NCBI RefSeq assembly: GCF_018129025.1
Contig: NZ_JAAEDI010000004.1
Coordinates: forward strand, 62,001 to 126,000
Direction of reading: 5' to 3'
From: Neoroseomonas terrae
GTDB taxonomy: Bacteria; Pseudomonadota; Alphaproteobacteria; Acetobacterales; Acetobacteraceae
Length of the DNA: 64,000 nucleotides
Position 1 is the first letter of the stretch; each line of letters starts with the position of its first letter. Shown piece by piece: positions 7,737 to 15,731 of the stretch. Below the pieces are notes generated by a model. The model was given only the letters and a program-made list of their open reading frames with translations. It was not told the DNA's origin and made no database searches. Position numbers and translations under genes: made by a program.

Positions 7737-9344
7737 CTATCCGAAGCGACGCAAAGGTAATTGTGCTACCTCGCGCGACAGTTCTTCTATAATATTCTTT
7801 GAATCATCCTTCAGCATCCGATTCAAATATTCAGCCAAAACCCTATCGAAATCAACATTATTTATAGGAGAATCTTTTGGTGCAATAATAAAATTATACG
7901 ATGTCAAATATCTTATGCGGAGGGCGCTGCGTCCAGTCGTGTCTACATATTTTCCGTCAATATATGTTCCACCGTCGTCATATTCAGACCTGCTGAAAGA
8001 GTGTGACCCAGCATACAGGCCATACTCCTCTGAAGCGTAGCCGTTTCGTTCAACGCGCTCTTTTAGTCGATCTGGATCAATATCATAGAGGCCGGTGGGC
8101 ACCATGGGGTCTGCCTCGACGTAAACAAAATTCCATTTATAAGTGGGGCCGGGAACCGCAGCTATTCGTCGAATGCTGAGTTCATCGTGATTAATTAGTA
8201 CGACAGATGTATCAATTTTGTCGAAGTTCTGAATATCAAGGTTCCCGTCGCGCCACCACCAGATCGGAGCCGCGTCGCTAAATCTCAGCGGAGCTTGGAG
8301 TAGACGACCAAGGCGATCGATCGCGTCCGTTGTGTCTTCGAACCATGCCGTGCTTCGAGTGCCGGGAAATGCCTGCTGAAATCGGTCGAAAAAGAAAGAC
8401 AGGGACGTCCCTCCCGCAAAACGTGGTAGCAGCGACTTCGGGTTAACCACAGCCGTGGCGACTGGCGGGCCTGAGCCGGGCGGCACGGGCGGAAGCATTG
8501 GCACGGGCGGCTGAGGCAGCGTGCCGGGCGGCTTCTTTCGGCCGTCTACGGCTAGGTCAAGTACGATTTCGGCTAACAGGAGTTGATCGAAAGGCTTGAT
8601 AGCGCCGCCTTCGCCGCGTGCGCCTCCGCGTTCGGACAGTAACTGATTTAGCTTTCCTAGATGTTCATTGTCGGCCTCATGATTCAGAAGAAATTTCGTG
8701 AGATGATCTAGCCCCAGTCGAGTATCGTACTCGGCTCCTTTTCCGAGGCCGTCAGCTAACGCACGTGCCATGGCGGCTGCGCGCATAATGGGCTTAGGAA
8801 CTCGGTCGTCGCCGTCGAACTGCGGAAGCCCACCCCTATTGTTTGCGGCTACGCTGAGGAACTGATGGCGTACTTTTTGCGTAGCGCTTATGCTGCCCGC
8901 CAGCAGACGATCACAGGGCGCGCTCGAGGCCGCGCCCGGTAAACCGCCAACCAAGGTGCCACTAGGAAGGTCGATGAAAATATTGCTGGAATAGAAGGAG
9001 GGCTGATTCTCCTTCTGTATGTCTAAGTCAATCTCAATTTGAGTGACCGCCACCACGCTTGCAAACGGTTCAACGACACGGCGCTCTAATGTTTGTAGAA
9101 GAGTAAGCTCAAGTTGTTTCTTGTAAGGCAGGAACTGCTCGAGCCAAATAGCGCGCTGCAGTGCATTCATCGATGTTCCGAATTTTATGACAATATCTAT
9201 GTCGCTTAGCGGCGTGAACTGCGCGCCGTTGCGATAGACCAAACTACCAAATAAGAATACTTTTTCTGCGCCACGTTCTTTTATAATTAATTTCGACCAG
9301 TCATCTAGTTCTTTTTTGATTTTATCGATATCTACATTCGACAT
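7737..9344 (-). CDS. AT-rich two-domain nucleotidyltransferase protein, function unknown
   Basis: The 535-residue protein starts with a minimal nucleotidyltransferase fold. It has GS at 33-34, SDIDIVI at 47-53 (metal ligands D48 and D50) and a third acidic strand IEIDLD at 103-108. This GS...DxD...D pattern defines the Pol-beta superfamily (MNT antitoxins, CD-NTases, DNA and tRNA nucleotidyltransferases). A Pro-rich linker at about 274-294 leads to a second domain I cannot name, marked by PIWWWRDGN at 360-368 and FVYVE at 406-410. Base composition is far lower in GC and codon use is unlike the neighbours, which indicates horizontal acquisition. No partner gene of known type is adjacent. The start at 9344 gives the shortest form with the complete fold. 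Confidence 0.72.
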   Translation of the reverse strand: MSNVDIDKIKKELDDWSKLIIKERGAEKVFLFGSLVYRNGAQFTPLSDIDIVIKFGTSMNALQRAIWLEQFLPYKKQLELTLLQTLERRVVEPFASVVAVTQIEIDLDIQKENQPSFYSSNIFIDLPSGTLVGGLPGAASSAPCDRLLAGSISATQKVRHQFLSVAANNRGGLPQFDGDDRVPKPIMRAAAMARALADGLGKGAEYDTRLGLDHLTKFLLNHEADNEHLGKLNQLLSERGGARGEGGAIKPFDQLLLAEIVLDLAVDGRKKPPGTLPQPPVPMLPPVPPGSGPPVATAVVNPKSLLPRFAGGTSLSFFFDRFQQAFPGTRSTAWFEDTTDAIDRLGRLLQAPLRFSDAAPIWWWRDGNLDIQNFDKIDTSVVLINHDELSIRRIAAVPGPTYKWNFVYVEADPMVPTGLYDIDPDRLKERVERNGYASEEYGLYAGSHSFSRSEYDDGGTYIDGKYVDTTGRSALRIRYLTSYNFIIAPKDSPINNVDFDRVLAEYLNRMLKDDSKNIIEELSREVAQLPLRRFG

Positions 9345-9680
9345 ACGTAAAGTCCTCAAGACTAATTGAGAAATTAAGGCACAGATCCACGGCCGGTGCA
9401 ACATCGGCTCTCCACTGTGAGAGCTTCCGTGACGAAATCATAACAATCCTACGTTTCCGGATCGCTTCCGACGAGATATTTCTCAGGCCGAGGGGCTCCT
9501 GAACGTCCCGCTTCCCGTTCGTCGTCGACTACCAGCCCATCGCCACTTACTGGGCCTTCGGGTTGAGCAAGACACACGTCGCGCGTGATCACATACGGAG
9601 TCTCGTGCTGGGTGTGCGGCGTTTGCGTCATGTCCAGGTCAACAGCCTGGTACATCCGGTGCTCATCGAGAGGAAACACC
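9345..9680. other. 336-bp gap at the right edge of the island
   Basis: The left part is AT-rich and should contain the promoter of the minus-strand nucleotidyltransferase gene. From about 9480 the composition returns to that of the host genome. Both strands have moderately long open frames here, but I see no recognisable protein, tRNA or attachment-site repeat. The ribosome site GAGAGGAAACACC of the VOC gene ends the gap. Confidence 0.45.
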
Positions 9681-10154
9681 ATGCCAAAGAACATGATCTG
9701 CCTCTGGTACGACAAGGACGCTGAGCAAGCCGCGCGCTTCTATGCCGGGGTGTTCCCGGACAGTGCGGTGCAGGCCGTGCAGCGGGCGCCGAGCGACTAT
9801 CCGTCGGGCACGAAGGGCGATGTGTTGACGGTGGAGTTCACCGTGTTCGGCATTCCCTGCATCGGGCTGAATGGCGGCACGGCCTTCAAGCACAGTGAGG
9901 CGTTTTCCTTCCAGATCGCGACGGAGGATCAGGAGGAGACTGACCGCTACTGGAATGCCATCGTCGGCAATGGCGGGCAGGAGAGCCAGTGCGGCTGGTG
10001 CAAGGATCGCTGGGGCATTTCGTGGCAGATCACGCCGCGGGTGCTGACGGAGGCGATGGCGGCGGGCGGCGATGAGGCCAAGCGTGCGTTCGAGGCGATG
10101 ATGCTGATGAAGAAGATCGACGTCGCCGCGATCAAGGCTGCCCGCCGCGGCTGA
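9681..10154 (+). CDS. VOC-family protein (PhnB-like)
   Basis: This 157-residue vicinal-oxygen-chelate-fold protein belongs to the PhnB-like / 3-demethylubiquinone-9 3-methyltransferase-domain group. Visible hallmarks are the opening ICLWYDKDAEQAARFYAGVF, then VLTVEFTVFGIPCIGLNGG, and a C-terminal GWCKDRWGISWQITP. The biochemical activity of this group is mostly unknown and the methyltransferase name is historical. A GAGAGGA ribosome site lies just upstream of the ATG at 9681. It is a single gene, convergent with the pyruvate kinase gene. Confidence 0.88.
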   Translation: MPKNMICLWYDKDAEQAARFYAGVFPDSAVQAVQRAPSDYPSGTKGDVLTVEFTVFGIPCIGLNGGTAFKHSEAFSFQIATEDQEETDRYWNAIVGNGGQESQCGWCKDRWGISWQITPRVLTEAMAAGGDEAKRAFEAMMLMKKIDVAAIKAARRG

Positions 10155-10219
10155 CGCGCGCGCTGCGCCGGATGGCTCCCGCACTCGCCACCCGCGCAAC
10201 AGACTGACAGCCCGAAGGT

Positions 10220-10265
10220 GCAGGAAACTGAGTTTCCTGCCGGGGTGCAGGGGCAGAGCCCCTGC
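10220..10265. repeat. Composite double stem-loop element
   Basis: Two hairpins stand in tandem between convergent genes. GCAGGAAAC/GTTTCCTGC with loop TGA spans 10220-10240, and GCAGGGGC/GCCCCTGC with loop AGA spans 10247-10265. The same two-hairpin plan occurs at 38938-38995, 39249-39304 and 44964-45018. It probably ends transcription from both flanking genes and may belong to a dispersed REP-like family. Confidence 0.6.
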
Positions 10266-10279
10266 GTCTCACCGCCGCG

Positions 10280-11929
10280 TCACTTCACGGTCGCGACCCG
10301 CAGCGCGTTCGTCGTCCCTGGCGTTCCGAAGGGCACGCCGGCCGTCACCACCACCTCGTCCCCGTGCTTGGCGAAGCCTTCTGCCTGTGCTGCGCGGACG
10401 GCGCGGGCGACCATCTCGGTCATGGAGTGGATTTCGCTGACTTCCACCGGGTGCACACCCCACACCACTGCCATGCGGCGGGCGGTGGTTTCGCTTGGGG
10501 TCAGGCCCAGGATGGGGCAGTTCGGGCGTTCGCGCGCGACGCGCAGGGTGGTGGAGCCGGTGGAGGAGAAGGTGGCGATCACCTCCGCCTCGATCGTTTC
10601 GGCCACCTGGCGGGCGGCGGTGGCGATGGCGCCGGCGCTGCTGCGCTCGGGGGTGGGGCGGGATGAGTCCATCAGGCGCCGCCAGTCTATGTCCTGTTCC
10701 ACGCGGGCGACGATGCGGTCCATCATGTTCACCGCCTCATAGGGGTATTGGCCGGCGGCGGTTTCGGCGGAGAGCATGACGGCGTCCGCGCCATCGAAGA
10801 CTGCCGTCCCGACATCGGACACCTCGGCGCGGGTCGGCGATGGCGCCGTGATCATCGATTCCAGCATCTGGGTGGCGACAACGACGGGCTTGCCGAGGGC
10901 GCGGGCGGTGCGGACGATGCGCTTCTGGACGAGGGGGACTTCCTCGGGTGGGAGTTCGACGCCGAGGTCGCCGCGGGCGACCATGACGCAGTCCGTCAGG
11001 GCCAGGATGGCGTCGAGGTTCTCGACTGCCTGCGGCTTCTCCATCTTCACCATCACCCAGGCGCGCCCGTCGACGATGCGCTTGCATTCGGCGACGTCCT
11101 CGGCGCGCTGCACGAAGGACAGGCCGATGTACTCGACGCCCAGCGGGAGCACGAAGTCGAGGTCGGCGCGGTCCTTCTCGGTCAGCGCGGGGATGGGAAG
11201 GGCGACGTCGGGGACGTTGACGCCCTTGCGGTCGGAAAGGGGGCCGCCGACGACGACTTCGGTTTCGAGGTGATCGGGGCGCGCGCGGGTGACGCGGAGG
11301 CGTAGCTTGCCGTCATCGAGCAGGAGCGTGGTGCCGATCTGGGCGGCCTCGATGATCTCGGTGTGCGGCAGGTTCACGCGGCGGACGTCGCCGGGGGTGG
11401 GGTTGAGGTCCAGGCGGAAGGACTGGCCGGTCTGGAGCTGGACGCGACCGGCTTGGAACTTGCCGACGCGGAGCTTGGGGCCTTGGACGTCCACGAGAAT
11501 GCCGATGGGCCGCCCGACCTTGTGTTCGACGTCGCGGATCATGGCGATGCGGGCGGCATGGTCTTCGTGGGAGCCATGGGAGAAGTTGAGGCGGAAGACG
11601 TCGACGCCGGCACGGTGGATGCGTTCGATCATCTCCGGAGTGGATGAGGCGGGACCAAGGGTGGCGAGGATCTTGGTGCGGCGGCGGCGGCGAAGGGCCG
11701 GGCGGGTGGCCATGCGGACATATCCTTCCGGCTTCGAGGCGGGCGGGTCGTCTAGGTCGGGGCGGAGAAGCTTGGTTTCGACGCCGAGGATGCGCGCGAC
11801 GTCGATGACGCGGTCGTCGGGAACGCGACGCCATTGGGAGACGGCGGCGGTGGAGATGCCGAGCTCGGTTGCGATGCGGGTGATGGCGCCGCGGCGGGCG
11901 AAGAGGTCTTCGAGGGTCGGGTCGCGCAT
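10280..11929 (-). CDS. pyk: Pyruvate kinase with N-terminal HTH domain
   Basis: Residues 73-549 are a complete pyruvate kinase, which makes pyruvate and ATP from phosphoenolpyruvate and ADP. Motifs seen include RLNFSHG, VMVKMEKPQAV (catalytic Lys), VARGDLGVELP and DAVMLSAETA. In the same frame, residues 1-50 form a Cro/YdaS-like helix-turn-helix (ITRIATELGISTAAVSQWRR). A pyruvate kinase of about 477 residues is usual, so the extra 72 are unexpected. An internal ATG at 11713 has GGAAGGA 9 nt upstream, so a normal-length form may also be made. The gene follows glycerate 2-kinase, the pairing known from ttuD-ttuE in tartrate catabolism. Confidence 0.9.
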   Translation of the reverse strand: MRDPTLEDLFARRGAITRIATELGISTAAVSQWRRVPDDRVIDVARILGVETKLLRPDLDDPPASKPEGYVRMATRPALRRRRRTKILATLGPASSTPEMIERIHRAGVDVFRLNFSHGSHEDHAARIAMIRDVEHKVGRPIGILVDVQGPKLRVGKFQAGRVQLQTGQSFRLDLNPTPGDVRRVNLPHTEIIEAAQIGTTLLLDDGKLRLRVTRARPDHLETEVVVGGPLSDRKGVNVPDVALPIPALTEKDRADLDFVLPLGVEYIGLSFVQRAEDVAECKRIVDGRAWVMVKMEKPQAVENLDAILALTDCVMVARGDLGVELPPEEVPLVQKRIVRTARALGKPVVVATQMLESMITAPSPTRAEVSDVGTAVFDGADAVMLSAETAAGQYPYEAVNMMDRIVARVEQDIDWRRLMDSSRPTPERSSAGAIATAARQVAETIEAEVIATFSSTGSTTLRVARERPNCPILGLTPSETTARRMAVVWGVHPVEVSEIHSMTEMVARAVRAAQAEGFAKHGDEVVVTAGVPFGTPGTTNALRVATVK

Positions 11930-11937
11930 GGGATTAT

Positions 11938-11989
11938 CTTATACGGGATAAGTCGGCGGTGCCGAGTATCAAGTTTTTCTTACGATACT
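11938..11989. promoter_or_regulatory. Two palindromes upstream of the HTH-pyruvate kinase gene
   Basis: CTTAT at 11938-11942 and ATAAG at 11948-11952 form a symmetric site 8 nt from the start codon. A second inverted repeat, AGTATC/GATACT, spans 11965-11970 and 11984-11989. The stretch is AT-rich within GC-rich DNA and has no Shine-Dalgarno sequence. It is the likely promoter/operator, perhaps bound by the gene's own HTH. Confidence 0.45.
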
Positions 11990-12003
11990 TAAGTTAAGGG
12001 GCT

Positions 12004-13293
12004 TCATCCGATGAGGATGGCGCGGAAGTCGTTGACGTTGGTGAGGGTCGGGCCCGTGACGAGCAGGTCGCCGACCGTGGAGAACAGGCGGTGGCTGTCG
12101 TGGCCGGCGAGGAGGGCGCGGGGGTCGAGGTCGGCTCGGCGGGCGCGGGCGAGGGTGTCGGGCGTGGCGAGGGCGCCGGCGTTGTCCTCGGAGCCGTCGA
12201 TGCCGTCGGTATCGGCCATCAGGATCCAGATGCCGGGGTTCCCGGCGAGAGCGAGCGTGGCGCCGAGGAGACACTCGCCGTTGCGGCCGCCGCGGCCCGG
12301 CGTGGGGGAACGGATGGTGACAGTGGTCTCGCCGCCGGAGAGCAGGACGCAAGGGGCCGGCAGTGGGTGGCCGTGGGCGCGGGCGGAAAGGGCAACGCCG
12401 GCAAGGGCGGTGCCGAGTTCGCGGGCCTCGCCTTCGAGAGCGTCGCCGAGGATGAGCGGGGTGAGGCCGAGGGTACGAGCGGCCGAGGCGGCGGCGTCGA
12501 GAGCCATGAGCGGTGTGGCGATGAAGCGGTAGTCGGTGGTGGCGAGGCGGGGGTCGCCGGGCTTGGGGGATTCCTCGGTGGCGGCGGCCAAGTGGGCGAT
12601 GACGGCGGCCGGCAGCGTCATGCCGTAATGGGCGACGAGGGCGCGGGCGTGCTCGAAGGTCGATGGGTCGGGGACGGTGGGGCCGGAGGCGATGACGGTG
12701 GGGTCGTCGCCGGGCACGTCGGAGATGGCGAGGGTGATGAGGCAGGCGGGGTGGGCCGCTGCCGCGAGCCGGCCGCCGGAGAAGGCGGAGAGGTGGCGGC
12801 GGATGCAGTTCATCTCGTGGATGGTCGCACCCGAGGCCAGGAGGGCCTTGTTGACGGCGATGAGGTCCGGGAGCGTCAGGCCGGGCGCGGGGAGGGTGGT
12901 GAGCGAGGAGCCGCCGCCGGAGACGAGGAAGAGGACGAGGTCGTCCGGGCCGGCCTGGGCGGCGAGGTCGAGCATGCGTTGGGCGGCGGTGGCGCCGGCC
13001 TCGTCCGGGACGGGGTGGGCGGATTCGGCGACCTCGATGCGGGTGGTCGGGTAGCCGTGGCCGTAGCGGGTGGTGACGAGGCCGTGCATCGGGACGTCGG
13101 GCCAGGCGGCCTCGACGGCGGCAGCCATGACGGCGGCGGATTTGCCGGCGCCGAGGACCAGGACGCGGCCGGCGGGCTTCTCGGGCAGGTGGTGGGCCAG
13201 CACCTTGCGTGGATCGGCGCTGGCTACCGCCGCATCGAACAGGCTGCGTAGCGCCCGCCTCGCGGCTGCGTCGTCAAATGCCATGCGCGTCAT
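12004..13293 (-). CDS. gckA: Glycerate 2-kinase (GckA/TtuD type)
   Basis: This 429-residue enzyme of the DUF4147/MOFRL family phosphorylates D-glycerate to 2-phosphoglycerate, feeding lower glycolysis; older annotations call it hydroxypyruvate reductase TtuD. Motifs seen are VLGAGKSAAVMA near the N-terminus, VSGGGSSL, SDVPGDDPTVIASGPT, LSGGETTVT and ADTDGIDGSEDNAGA. An alternative ATG three codons downstream (13284) is equally plausible. Together with the adjacent pyruvate kinase it would turn glycerate into pyruvate through enolase. That fits a cell with glycolate oxidase, whose glyoxylate product can be converted to glycerate. Confidence 0.9.
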   Translation of the reverse strand: MTRMAFDDAAARRALRSLFDAAVASADPRKVLAHHLPEKPAGRVLVLGAGKSAAVMAAAVEAAWPDVPMHGLVTTRYGHGYPTTRIEVAESAHPVPDEAGATAAQRMLDLAAQAGPDDLVLFLVSGGGSSLTTLPAPGLTLPDLIAVNKALLASGATIHEMNCIRRHLSAFSGGRLAAAAHPACLITLAISDVPGDDPTVIASGPTVPDPSTFEHARALVAHYGMTLPAAVIAHLAAATEESPKPGDPRLATTDYRFIATPLMALDAAASAARTLGLTPLILGDALEGEARELGTALAGVALSARAHGHPLPAPCVLLSGGETTVTIRSPTPGRGGRNGECLLGATLALAGNPGIWILMADTDGIDGSEDNAGALATPDTLARARRADLDPRALLAGHDSHRLFSTVGDLLVTGPTLTNVNDFRAILIG

Positions 13294-13367
13294 CCCGTCC
13301 GGTGTAGCGCGGCATCATCCCCGGTCCTGGCCGGAGAGCAATCCCGGGCTCGCCGGCAGGCTGGCGG

Positions 13368-13754
13368 CTAGCTGCAGCTCATCTCGTCCCAGGCCTGCAC
13401 GGTCAGGTGACGCCGGATGCGGCCGTCGCGCAGTTCGAGCGTCATCGCCGAGACCACGTGGCAGCCATCCGGATAGGCGCAGCGCTCCACGAAGGCGGCG
13501 CGACCGCCGCCGACGACTTCCTCTCCGACCGCATGGGTCATCTCGCGCGCGCAGACGTCGCGCCAGAAGGCCTCGATCGCGGGGCGGCCGACCAGGCGCA
13601 TGGGGGCGCTCGGTGGGCGATCGCGGTCGACGATCTCCATCTCCGCATCATCGGCGTAAAGTCCGATGAGCGTATCGACATCGCTCCGTTCCAGGGCCTG
13701 CTTCATGGCTGCGAGGTCGAAGCGGGCCGTGCCGGCCCCGGCGCTGTCAATCAT
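13368..13754 (-). CDS. SnoaL-like / NTF2-fold protein
   Basis: This 128-residue protein has the cone-shaped alpha+beta barrel signature of the SnoaL-like family. It begins with a helix (AAMKQALERSDVDTLIGLYADDAEMEI), followed by GRPAIEAFWRDV and a string of beta strands ending in LTVQAWDEM. Family members include isomerases, dehydratases and small-molecule-binding proteins, so the specific function is unknown. The ATG at 13754 has a GGAGGA-type ribosome site upstream and gives the normal family length. It is monocistronic. Confidence 0.75.
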   Translation of the reverse strand: MIDSAGAGTARFDLAAMKQALERSDVDTLIGLYADDAEMEIVDRDRPPSAPMRLVGRPAIEAFWRDVCAREMTHAVGEEVVGGGRAAFVERCAYPDGCHVVSAMTLELRDGRIRRHLTVQAWDEMSCS

Positions 13755-13903
13755 GGCCGATCCTCCCTGCGCGACGGCCATGGTGCCGTCGCGCCGGCGA
13801 CTATAGCCCGGCCGTCGCCGCTTGGCCGGATTTCCGAAGATGCAGGGAGGTTGGCGGAAGGGCCGGCCTGCCCCAGATTGCGGGGCAGCAAGGAGGTTCT
13901 GCC

Positions 13904-14215
13904 ATGCCAGTTCCCGAGATGGACGACGCCACGCGCACCGCGCTCGAAGCCGCGGCCTTCCGCAGATTGGTGCAGCATCTGCGCGAGCGCAACGATGTGC
14001 AGAACATCGACATGATGAACCTGGCCGGCTTCTGCCGGAACTGCCTGTCGCGCTGGTATCGGGAGGCGGCTGTGGCGCAGGGCATCGCCCTGGCCGACCC
14101 CGATGCGCGGGAGATCGTCTATGGCATGCCCTATGCCGAGTGGCAGGCGCAGCACCAGACGGAGGCGACGCCTGAGCAGAAGGCGAAATTCGCCGCCGGG
14201 AATCCGCGGCATTGA
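13904..14215 (+). CDS. DUF1244 family protein
   Basis: This 103-residue cytosolic protein belongs to the conserved proteobacterial DUF1244 family. The diagnostic block is NIDMMNLAGFCRNCLSRWY at about 44-62, with two Cys spaced CxxC that could bind metal, then REIVYGMPYAEWQ. The function is not established. AGGAGG lies about 8 nt ahead of the ATG. It is followed after 12 nt by gapR in the same direction, a likely two-gene transcript. Confidence 0.9.
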   Translation: MPVPEMDDATRTALEAAAFRRLVQHLRERNDVQNIDMMNLAGFCRNCLSRWYREAAVAQGIALADPDAREIVYGMPYAEWQAQHQTEATPEQKAKFAAGNPRH

Positions 14216-14227
14216 GAGGCAAGGTTG

Positions 14228-14548
14228 ATGGCGCGCCGCCCCAAGGCTAAACCCGCCGCCCTTCAGACGGAGGCGCGGAACATGTCAGCAGCGGCGAAAC
14301 AGGAAGACACCGAGGTCGGCGGTATTGCGGCCGATCGGCTGCGCTCGATCATCGAGCGGGTCGAGCGGCTCGAGGAGGAAAAGAAGGCCCTTTCCTCGGA
14401 CATCAAGGACATCATGGCCGAGGCGAAGTCGGCGGGCTTCGATGTGAAGGTGATCCGCGCGATCATCCGCATCCGCAAGCAGGAGCCGGCGGATGTGGAG
14501 GAGCAGGAGACGCTGCTCGACCTGTACCGCCGCGCGCTGGGCATGTGA
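14228..14548 (+). CDS. gapR: GapR-family nucleoid-associated protein (DUF2312)
   Basis: GapR binds overtwisted, AT-rich DNA ahead of replication and transcription forks in alphaproteobacteria. The DUF2312 core is complete: RLRSIIERVERLEEEKKAL, then GFDVKVIRAIIRIRKQE and the C-terminal LDLYRRALGM. The ATG at 14228 follows GAGAGG at 14214-14219. A second start at 14282 has GGAGG at 14269-14273 with 8-nt spacing and would give an 88-residue protein, very close to Caulobacter GapR. The extra N-terminus is short, basic and Pro/Ala-rich, so either start is possible. Confidence 0.9.
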   Translation: MARRPKAKPAALQTEARNMSAAAKQEDTEVGGIAADRLRSIIERVERLEEEKKALSSDIKDIMAEAKSAGFDVKVIRAIIRIRKQEPADVEEQETLLDLYRRALGM

Positions 14549-14612
14549 CGGAGCGACAGGCGGGCCGCGACGGCGTCAGGCCCGCCTGTGCGACATCCGT
14601 CCAAGGTGATGC

Positions 14613-14677
14613 GCGCGCCTCCGTCAGTTCACGGTAGTGCGCGCCTCCGTCAGTTCACCGTGATGCGCGCCTCCGTC
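14613..14677. repeat. Short tandem repeat, 26-bp period, at a gene 3' end
   Basis: The motif GCGCGCCTCCGTCAGTTCAC occurs at 14613 and 14639, and its first 13 bases recur at 14665, giving an exact 26-bp period. The copies cover the end of the minus-strand Bug receptor gene (stop at 14650-14652) and the DNA just beyond, so the C-terminal codons have been duplicated past the stop. Confidence 0.7.
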
Positions 14678-15630
14678 GCGACGCTGCGCCAGCGCAGGAC
14701 GTCCTCGCGTAGGGCCTCGCGGAACTGCGGCAGGCCGAGCGGCGCGGGGCGCGCGCCTTCGGCTTCCAGGAAGCGGAGATAGGACGGCACCCGCACGGCC
14801 TTTCCGATTTCCTCGTTCAGCCGCTGCTGCACCGGGGCAGGGACGCCGCGCGGGGCGAGGATGCCCCACCACACCGTCACTTCGAAATCGATGCCGGTGG
14901 ATTCGCGGATGGTTGGCACGTTCGGCAGGTCCACGTCGCGTTCGGCGGTGCTGACGGCGATCATCGGCACGGTGCCGGCCTCCAGCAATCCGCGCACCGA
15001 GGCGATCGTCGTCATCAGGAAGTCGATACGCCCGGCGACGAGGTCGGCCTGCGCCGGGGCGATGCCCGCATAGGGCACCGCCTCCATCCGGAGGCGGCTG
15101 GCCAGATTGAACGCCTCCTTCGCGAAATGGCCGACGCCGCCGAGGCCGGCCATGCCGTAGAGCAGCGCGCCGGGGTTTGCCCGGGCATAGTTCACGAGCT
15201 GCCCCATGGTGCGGAACGGGCTGTTCGGCTTGGTGACGACCACCATCGGCGCCGTGCACAGGCGCTGGATCGCGTCGAAGCTGTCCAACGCATCGAAGGA
15301 GGTGCGGCGAATGGTCGAGCTGGTCGCGAAGGAACTCGACGCCAGCAGCAGCGTATGGCCATCGGCCGGCGCGCTTGCGACGAAGGCGGCGCCGATCGAC
15401 CCGGCGGCGCCGGGGCGGTTCTCCACCACCACCGGCCGGCCCAACGAGCCGTGCAGCATCTCGGCGACCGGCCGGGCGAAGTTGTCGTTGCTGCCGCCGG
15501 GGGTGAACGGCACCACAAGGCGGAGGTTCTGGCTCGGCCAGCCCGGCGTCGGGTTCGCGAGGGCGAGCCCGGGCGCGGACAGCCCTGCAGTCACGGTGAG
15601 CAGGCTGCGGCGATTCAGTCGGACGGACAC
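14650..15630 (-). CDS. Bug-family tripartite tricarboxylate transporter substrate-binding protein
   Basis: This periplasmic solute receptor (326 residues) is of the Bug/TctC family, which captures small carboxylates for TTT transporters. It has an Arg-rich signal peptide (RLNRRSLLTVTAGLSAPGLALA) and the family motifs LVVPFTPGGSNDNFARP, GRPVVVENRPGAAGSIGA and VPYAGIAPAQADLVAGRID. Translation most likely starts at GTG 15630, because AGGAGGAA stands 5 nt upstream. No TctA or TctB is in the window, so it is an orphan receptor. It is divergent from a GntR regulator and shares its operator-bearing promoter region. Confidence 0.9.
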   Translation of the reverse strand: MSVRLNRRSLLTVTAGLSAPGLALANPTPGWPSQNLRLVVPFTPGGSNDNFARPVAEMLHGSLGRPVVVENRPGAAGSIGAAFVASAPADGHTLLLASSSFATSSTIRRTSFDALDSFDAIQRLCTAPMVVVTKPNSPFRTMGQLVNYARANPGALLYGMAGLGGVGHFAKEAFNLASRLRMEAVPYAGIAPAQADLVAGRIDFLMTTIASVRGLLEAGTVPMIAVSTAERDVDLPNVPTIRESTGIDFEVTVWWGILAPRGVPAPVQQRLNEEIGKAVRVPSYLRFLEAEGARPAPLGLPQFREALREDVLRWRSVATEARITVN

Positions 15631-15692
15631 GGCGTTTCCTCCTTCAGCACCGCCAAGGCATGGTGCTATCGACGCTTGATGAATTGATATTG

Positions 15693-15714
15693 TTGTACGG
15701 ACATGATTATGACC
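15693..15714. promoter_or_regulatory. Putative GntR operator, copy 1
   Basis: The site reads TTGTACGGACA then TGATTATGACC, in the gap between the Bug receptor gene (-) and its divergent gntR gene (+). Twenty of its 22 bases recur at 18145-18166. Its dyad core TGT-nnnn-ACA suits a GntR-family dimer. Confidence 0.6.
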
Positions 15715-15731
15715 TTCTGGCGCATGAATCA

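Noticed and set aside
9449-9715. Minus-strand 88-codon frame next to the island
   Set aside because: It overlaps the start of the VOC gene, shows no family motif, and its best in-frame starts lack a ribosome site; kept only as part of the gap description.
12091-13251. Long Gly-rich plus-strand open frame opposite glycerate 2-kinase
   Set aside because: It is the mirror of a well-supported kinase gene; its Gly/Ala/Val-only composition is that expected of antisense GC-rich codons, and it has no ribosome site or family motif.
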